This document shows positions 57,711 to 64,000 of a DNA stretch of 64,000 bases, one piece after another. Every line of letters starts with the position of its first letter. Position 1 is the stretch's first letter. Both the position numbers and the translations under genes were made by a program. The notes beneath the pieces are model-generated. The model saw only the letters and a program-made list of their open reading frames with translations, was not told the DNA's origin and searched no databases. Source of the stretch: Odobenus rosmarus divergens (taxonomy: Eukaryota; Chordata; Mammalia; Carnivora; Odobenidae); NCBI RefSeq assembly GCF_000321225.1, contig NW_004450396.1:4125721-4189720 (forward strand), written 5' to 3'.

Positions 57711-60192
57711 GGCTATACACAGTCTCTGTCAGAAAGACAGGCAAGGAGGCCTCCCCTACGGCCAGGGCTTCTTGCCCTGGGGCGTACTATTTCCTCTAGC
57801 ACGCTCTTTCTCATTCCCTGTTCCGCTCTTGCAGAACTGTGTCAGTGGGTCACCCAAAGAGATAGCTGACTCAACTGATTCCTGAAATAAAGGCAGTCAG
57901 ATCTACATTTGGTGTGATGGACATGAAATAACTGACTGGTTTTCTCTTGTTCTGCTGGTTGTGTTGGCATGTCAACAGACATGGAAAACTGTCTACGTGT
58001 GACATAGGTCTTTCCGGGCATTTCTTAATGTAGTGTGCTGTTGTTAACCTGCTCCCTTGGATACCTCTGTACTCATCTGGTTCTCCCTTGGGTCACTTTT
58101 TTCCACTTGCCCCAGCAAGAATTCACATAGCCGTTGGTAGTTACATTTCAGCGACCTGCTTTCAATATATGTTCTAAATTAAGCAAGTTGGCCATATACA
58201 GCTTTTGGGTTGAACTAGGAAAGGCCGAATGAGTGGGGGGAAGGATATCAAGCTCAAATTCAGAGTGCCCTGCTCCAGACATTACAAGATACGGATTTTT
58301 GTTTGGTTCACCTTGGTAAACACTATGATGCTCAGGCCAGCAAAGACAGAATTGCTTTGGAGCAATTTGGCACTTGCCTTAATCTTAATAGTCTGAACTA
58401 ATATGTGACACCCTAGTCTCTGTGATATAAACTGCTTAAAAAGTCTAAAAACATGTAAGAAGGAGACCCCTGGAGACATCTAGGACAAACTCCAAATTGG
58501 GGAAAAGTCTAGCCACATTAGCAACAGTTAACTTAGGCTTGGGTGGGGTGGAGGCTGGTGGATGGGGCGACTTCCAATCACTGTCTGGACCTTTAATTCC
58601 CTAACTTTTAAGGCTCTTTTCTATGAGAAGTTAAAAACCCTGAAGTTGGGGTCATTTCACTGTTTTGTGCAGACATAGGGAGGCATTCATGCGTGAGAGA
58701 AGTTGGCCATTAACCTTACCGTAGTGACATTTCATCTCCAGTCCATCCCTGACTTTCAAGATTCAACAGCTTCCAAGGTTTTTACATTATCTCTTATAAT
58801 TGATACATCTTTAAAAGATGTCCTTTGGGGAAGGAATTCTGACTTTTAGAATTTTAGTCCAAAGTAAGTGTTTTCTTCAGATGGGTTAAATAGAATAATC
58901 AGATAATTCTTATTCTTACTCATTAGGACACCTGTTTATTATTTAAAAAAACAGAACAAAAGAAAAATATAATACCATCTCAAGAGTTGCTTTGGTTTTA
59001 CAAAATCGTTTTTTTATGACTGATGCAAATTTTTTTATTAGGGTTACAAATTGGAAACCTTGCCAAGGTTTTTGACATTAGCTATTGTGTGAAGTTGCGG
59101 TATGAATATAATAATGGTAGCGGTTGTTCAGCATGACGAAAAAACTATATTCTAAAGGAAAACGTGAAGATAATCTAATTCTGACAGAAAACCACCTGTG
59201 GACGTGGTCTTGTCTTATTTCGTTTCTTCTTTTTTCCACAAAGGATCAAGTATTTATTTAAAGTGCCTTAGCAGGATATCCCAGTTAAAGCTTTGACAGT
59301 CTGTTTACAGTTCACTTCTGCCCTGGGGGCAATTAAAGGCACCATCACAGGATAAACAAGGTGACTCTCAGGCTAGAGGAGGATGTGCGGTAGGATTATT
59401 AATGTTGAAATGAATTAGCATTCAAGTGACAGGTCTGCATTAGCACAAGAATTCATGTGCAGAAATCCATAATTCTTATCAATTCTTTAGTGTAAATGAA
59501 ACTAAAATTTAAGAAGGAATAAGGAGGCACAAAGATATATATGACAGTATTAAAAAATATTCTTCTAGCACGAAGACATTTAATCCCCCTTTGTCAGAAC
59601 TCTTCTGTCTGCTTGAAAAGTTGGCCGAGGGCCCCAGGGCTTCAAGGTAAGGAGAGAGAAGGAACTAGCAAAAGAGAAGGCGACCGTCATTTCAGCTGTT
59701 GGACCTGAGCATGTCTTCTCTTACCTGAGTACTTGACCCTCTGCTCTTCCTTGACTCCACCCTGTCGGTCTGTGTCTGCCCTGACCAGTTTTTCATTCAT
59801 TGTTGCGAGAAGTACTCACACCTGCAGAAAAGGAGCTGCCCCTTTCTGTTCTACACACAGTGGCTACTGGGTCCTGGCATTTGTCTGCACTGGGAGATTC
59901 AGGTGTTCCAACCCAGGCTCTGAGCTACAGGGCTTATATCCCCTTGAGATGCTCCATTTTCTGGAATTCAATTTGTTTCTTGGAAAATTCTGTTTTGACT
60001 TAGGAAAAACTGACTGTTTGAAAAGTTTCCTTAAAATACTAATTAAAAATATATGTTTTACCTTTTTTTATATTGATCTTGTTTTAAATATCCGGTCCTA
60101 GAGAAGGAGCCAAACATGAATAAAGTGGTGAGCCATGTGGGAGATCCAATAAGAACACAGTCAAATTTCAAGTTAAAAATAGATGAAATTGA

Positions 60193-60399
60193 GGGGCACC
60201 TGGGCGGCTCAGTCGGTTAAGCATCTGCCTTTGGGTCAGGTCATGATCCCAGGGTCCTGGGATCGAGCCCCGCATCGGGCTCCTTGCTCAGCGGGGAGCC
60301 TGCTTCTCCCTCTGCCTCTGCTGTTCCTGCCTGCTTGTGCTCTCTCGCTCTCTCTCTGTCAAATAAATAAATAAAATCTTAAAAAAATATATATATATA
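60193..60399 (+). repeat. SINEC in MYB intron 14
   Basis: Head ggggcacctgggcggctcag, gatcgagccccgcatcgggc, tail aaataaataaataaaatctt, A run and a TA run. Short flanking duplicate atgaaattga (60183) and acgaaattga (60399). Confidence 0.93.
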
Positions 60400-60642
60400 C
60401 GAAATTGATAGTACTCAGTATTCAGTTCTCCTGAACAGATTCTGGGAATCCTGAATTAACTTAGGTACTGTATGGCCAAGGGTCAGAACCTGACTTTTAC
60501 CAAGAGACATGGTAAAAGCAAGCAGGAGATTGTTTTCACATAGTATATTAAGATACGTAATTTACACATTTAGAAAATTAGGTCTATATTTATTGAAGCA
60601 CAGCTAAGTAGAAAATTCCTTTTTTCAAATGTTTTAAATTTA

Positions 60643-61021
60643 GGGGCGCCTTGGGGTGCCTGGGTGGCTCAGTCGGTTAGGCGACTGCCTTTGGCTCAGG
60701 TCATGATCCTGGAGTCCCAGGATCGAGTCCCGCATCGGGCTCCCTGCTCAGCAGGGAGTCTGCTTCTCCCTCTGACCCTCTTCCCTCTCGTGCTCTCTAT
60801 CTCTCATTCTCTCTCTCTCAAATAAATAAATAAAATCTTTAAAAAAAAAAATTTAGGGGCGCCTGGGTGGCTCAGTCGTTAAGCGTCTGCCTTCGGCTCA
60901 GGTCATGATCCCAGGGTCCTGGGATCGAGCCCCGTATCGGGCTCCTTGCTCGGCGGGAAGCCTGCTTCTCCCTCTCCCACTCCCCCTGCTTGTGTTTCCT
61001 CTCTGGCTGTGTCTCTCTGTG
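60643..61021 (+). repeat. SINEC 'type A' inserted in the L1, itself interrupted
   Basis: Its first 10 bases are at 60643-60652. After the inner SINE the same bases recur and it continues (60857-61021): ggggcgcctgggtggctcag, cggcgggaagcctgcttctc, cccactccccctgcttgtgt, gtctctctgtg. It lacks the aaataaataaa/poly-A tail. The duplicated L1 target tcaaatgttttaaattta lies at 60625-60642 and 61022-61039. Confidence 0.88.
60653..60850 (+). repeat. SINEC 'type B' inserted in the head of the type A SINE
   Basis: Head ggggtgcctgggtggctcag, gcgactgcctttggctcagg, atgatcctggagtcccagga, ctctgaccctcttccctctc, full tail and poly-A. Target duplication aaatttaggggcgcct at 60637-60652 and again directly after the A tail, where the second copy is the true start of the type A SINE. 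Confidence 0.92.
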
Positions 61022-61454
61022 TCAAATGTTTTAAATTTAAATTCAATTAATTAACATATAATATATTATTGGTTTCAGAGGTAGAGGTCTGTGATTCATC
61101 AGTCTTATATAATACCCATCATGTGTCCTCCTTAATGTCCATCACCCAGTTACCCCATCCCCTACTCCCCTCCCCTCCAGCAACCCTCAGTTTGTTTCCT
61201 GAGATTAAGAGTCTCTTATGGTTTTTCTCCCTCTCTGCTTTCGTCTTTTATTTTTTCCTCTCTTCCCCAATGATCCTCTGTTTTGTCTCTTAAATTCCAC
61301 CTCTGAGTGAGATCATATGATAATTGTCTTTCTCTGATTGATTTATTTCGCTCAGCATAATACCCTCTAGTTGCATCCATGTCATTGCAAATGGCAAAAT
61401 TTCATTTTTTTTTTTTTTTTGATGGCTGAGTAGTATTAAGTAGAAAAATTCTTA

Positions 61455-62490
61455 ACTGGAGAAAATAGAAACATTTGTCCCTGCTTCTTGCTTTTCTCTC
61501 CAACCTCACCTTCATTCCCCTTTCCCCTCCATCTGTATGTATTCTCTCAAAATAGGTATTTTGGGGTTTTGTGTGTATCTTTCTGTGATTTGGGATTTAC
61601 ATAGAAGATATTGGCATATGAAGGTATTTCCCTCTGCTGCCTCTTCAGTCGCTTGTTTTTTAAGATCTGCGCACTTGGTTCTGAGCGCTGCACAGTCCTT
61701 CATGCAGACGTCGGCCATATTTCCCTCTTCACCCTCGAGTAACGACGGGTCATGCCGCTGCAGTGACAACAGATATGCCAACTTAGTCACTGAAACGATA
61801 ACACCAACTTTTACCTTTTTTAATCGGGCGTCGTGTGTCAATTTGGTGTTTCAGTGCAGCACTGAACAATTTAGCAACAACATGTAAGCAACTAACTTGA
61901 TTGAAATACGGAATTTGTATGGACAGATAGACACCAGAGAAACAGGTATATTTAATCTGCTTGCTTGAACCTGGAGAACCATCATTTATTCAGAACTATT
62001 TCAAAGAACTACTTAAGTACCCTGGTGATTTTGTTTAGGAAAAGGTTAAATGTGACCCAGTGGCAGACGTCGGACCCAAACAAATGGCTGTCATCTTTGT
62101 GATACACAGCTCCAGGAAAATACTATGATAATCCATCTTGCTCTGTAGTATTTCAGGTTACGTGGTGAGCCTCTGAGCCTTCAGAGCAAACAAGTGTAAA
62201 CTTGGACGATGCCCTTTGCGTTAGTGGTAAGACTGCGTGGCAGATGGGGCAGAAGCCAGGAAACCTGCTTTGTGTCCTGTGCAAGCTCCCAAGTTAGAAA
62301 CATGGCACTCTAAGCCTTCTGTCACTGAAACTTTGTTCCAGCCACTAGGCTAGGAAACCCCATCACCATACAAACGCCACGTTCATTCAGAATGATTCCT
62401 CTTTGCTACAGAGCCTGGTGACTTTGATCCCCCCCCACCCGCATCTAAACACTTCTTCCTGCAATCCAAGACCTCGCTGGGCTGAGCCCA
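61455..62490. other. Unrecognised intronic DNA with a CpG-richer patch
   Basis: 61650-61850 holds about ten CpGs in 200 bp, against few in the surrounding intron, and a 109-codon minus-strand frame (61512-61841) with a hydrophilic peptide containing KDCAALRTKCADLKKQATEE. I do not recognise it. It may be a decayed processed gene, an old transposon or an intronic regulatory element. Confidence 0.3.
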
Positions 62491-62499
62491 CAATTTTCC

Positions 62500-62730
62500 A
62501 CTGTTAAGGACACTAATGGAAGTAGCATCCTACACTCTCGAGGGCCTGGACTCAGCCCAGCTTCACCACTTCTTAGCTGGACAACCGTGAGGATGCTGCC
62601 TGCACTCTCTCTTCCTTTACCATTGGCGGGTCTGCAAAACAGGGGCACTAATCCGTCCCTGTGCCTCCAGTATTTTGTGTGGGGATTACATGAGATGAAA
62701 GATGGAAAACACTCGGAAGCATGGCTGGCA
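62500..62730 (+). repeat. MIR SINE in MYB intron 14
   Basis: cttcaccacttcttagctgg, ctttaccattggcgggtctg, tgtggggattacatgagatg, catggctggcacatggtga: sense MIR order. Confidence 0.7.
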
Positions 62731-62734
62731 CATG

Positions 62735-63430
62735 GTGACACTTGCTGAATGTTGTCACCAAATCCACCAGATCCTCTCTCAGCAGTCCCTCCCAGAAGCA
62801 AGGTACAAACTGCAGCTTCCTGGTTCTTTTGTGCTATTTTTCTACCCAGGGTCCATTCCTTCTTCCTCACCTGCCCATCTAAGTCCGCCTTTTCTTGCCC
62901 TTTCCCTGGCAATGTCTCTGTGCGCCATCCCCCCTTGTCGCTGGGCACGGCCCCACGAACCTCCCATGCTGCCTGTTGTCCCCCCCACCTGGTTCCCACG
63001 TGTTCACTTTGTCCCCTACAGGACACTGGAGGCTCTAGAACAGAGGCCTTTCTTGGCTTCTTCTTTTGTCCCATGGGAAAAATCCCTCTTGTGTGTCCAT
63101 AGCAGGAAGAGTTGTGCTTTGACTAAACCACTGGTTTGGTTTTGAGCTCACAGACCCCAAATCTGCTTGTGTTTCTGTGTCCCCCTTTTCGCTGACTGCT
63201 AGGGAGCTCAGAGACAGGCTTGAGGCTGACAATTAGCTGGCTCACTGTACTTCGTGACGAACGTTTTACGTAAAAATATAACGCCATCATCGTGTTATTT
63301 TTTCCATATTTCCCCATGACCCTCCCTCATCCACTGTTTAATCCCTGTTACCTTATATTTATTTTGTGAGCATCGTAAATCCTTTCAGGAATGAAATAGA
63401 GCAAAACAGGACGTATTTCAGTTGGAAGCA
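62735..63430. other. Intronic DNA, nothing firm
   Basis: Moderately GC-rich. Overlapping open frames on both strands (147 and 209 codons) have no recognisable similarity, and part of the longer one is MIR sequence. Confidence 0.35.
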
Positions 63431-63439
63431 GTATGGGGG

Positions 63440-63660
63440 GAAGGTAGGGCCTCGGACTGTTCAGAAGACAAACCTGGGTTCAAAGCCACTCCACTCCTCA
63501 CCCTCGGAGCGGCTTTGGGCAGGTTATGTCCACTCTCCGAGTCTCCATCTCCTGCCCGTTTGAAGAGAGAAGGAACCTCCCCCTCGGGGTGCTTGTGCTG
63601 TGTCAGTGAGATTGTGACTGTGATGTGTCAAACACCGGACCAGGACGTCGATACGGCCTA
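63440..63660 (+). repeat. MIR SINE in MYB intron 14
   Basis: gacaaacctgggttcaaagc, ctttgggcaggttatgtcca, ctctccgagtctccatctcc: sense MIR. 63660-64000 shows nothing recognised. Confidence 0.65.
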
Positions 63661-64000
63661 GTAGATACTGTTCATCTGCATCTTCCAGGCTGTCTATCCT
63701 GGGGAGCAGAGATTTCTAAATTAATTGATGCTTCATTGATAATACAAAATATATACTATGTTTAGGAGGTGTGAGTCGATTCCAGCACCTGTGGGAGCTT
63801 CTTCCCTCAGAGAACCGAAGCCCTCACCAGTTTGCATAATGAGGAAATGCCCAGAGGCATCTGGGAGGGTTATGCTCATTCCCCGTCTCCAACTTGGCAA
63901 AAATCACCCTAATGGACAATAGGCACTCAAGGGCGAAGATGCAGCTGTAGCTTATGATCTCGGCTGAAGTGGGGTCTCCCCTCTCTCAGCAGTAAATGAT

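Larger units (their letters stand above)
60621..61437 (-). mobile_element. L1 3' end, antisense, hosting two nested SINEs
   Basis: A T run (60620-60625) then tcaaatgttttaaattta belongs to the L1 tail. After the SINEs it resumes at 61022 (aattaattaacatataatat, ggtttcagaggtagaggtct, gatcatatgataattgtctt, ttgatggctgagtagtatta). Target duplication aagtagaaaattcct (60606-60620) against aagtagaaaaattctt (61438-61453). Confidence 0.9.
52406..64000 (+). other. MYB: MYB intron 14 (incomplete)
   Basis: It begins with donor gtaatt and runs off the window, so it is at least 11.6 kb. It contains L1 fragments (54040, 55730, 60621-61437), SINEs (60193, 60653, 60857), MIR pieces and a CA repeat. The stretches 52406-54039, 54470-55720, 56270-57480 and 57700-60190 show no gene or young repeat that I recognise. 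Confidence 0.9.

Noticed and set aside
62445..63145. 209-codon minus-strand and 147-codon plus-strand frames in intron 14
   Set aside because: They overlap in opposite directions, part is MIR sequence, and no known protein is recognised.

Overview
The window is mammalian nuclear DNA from a carnivore. It carries many tRNA-Lys-derived SINEC elements (heads like gggcgcctgggtggctcag, tails like aaataaataaataaaatctt followed by poly-A) and carnivore-type L1 3' ends. The SINEC subfamilies seen resemble those of bears, seals and mustelids. I see none of the very young dog type, so an arctoid caniform is my best guess, and the species is not determinable by eye.

There is one protein-coding gene, MYB (c-Myb), on the + strand from about 30.3 kb to beyond the right edge. 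Fourteen constitutive coding exons are present (30487-52405). They join in frame with GT-AG introns to give 602 codons, matching human c-Myb up to the exon 14/15 junction. The last 38 codons (exon 15), the stop codon and the 3' UTR lie beyond base 64000, so intron 14 exceeds 11.6 kb. The alternative exon 9A (121 codons, the p89 isoform) is intact.

Layout. 1-29.4 kb: upstream intergenic DNA (in other mammals the HBS1L-MYB interval), AT-rich, no recognisable gene, with SINEC, L1, L2, MIR and hAT remnants. 29.4-32.2 kb: CpG island with the TATA-less MYB promoter (NRF1-like and E2F/CHR-type sites, and three GGA-repeat blocks able to form G-quadruplexes), exon 1, and the start of intron 1 with an exact 19-T tract and upstream hairpins, the known MYB elongation-attenuation site. 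34.9-41.2 kb: exons 2-6, encoding the acidic N terminus and the R1R2R3 DNA-binding repeats. 42.4-52.4 kb: exons 7-14, encoding the transactivation domain, the FAETL/leucine-zipper region and the C-terminal negative regulatory domain with two SUMO motifs. 52.4-64 kb: intron 14, mostly repeats, including a three-level nest of retroposons.

No new biological system is evident. The most useful second looks are the conserved MYB regulatory structures, exon 9A, a SINE carrying a U6 snRNA fragment in its tail, an L1 with a possible 3' transduction, the SINE-in-SINE-in-L1 nest that orders two SINEC subfamilies in time, and some unexplained non-repeat segments.
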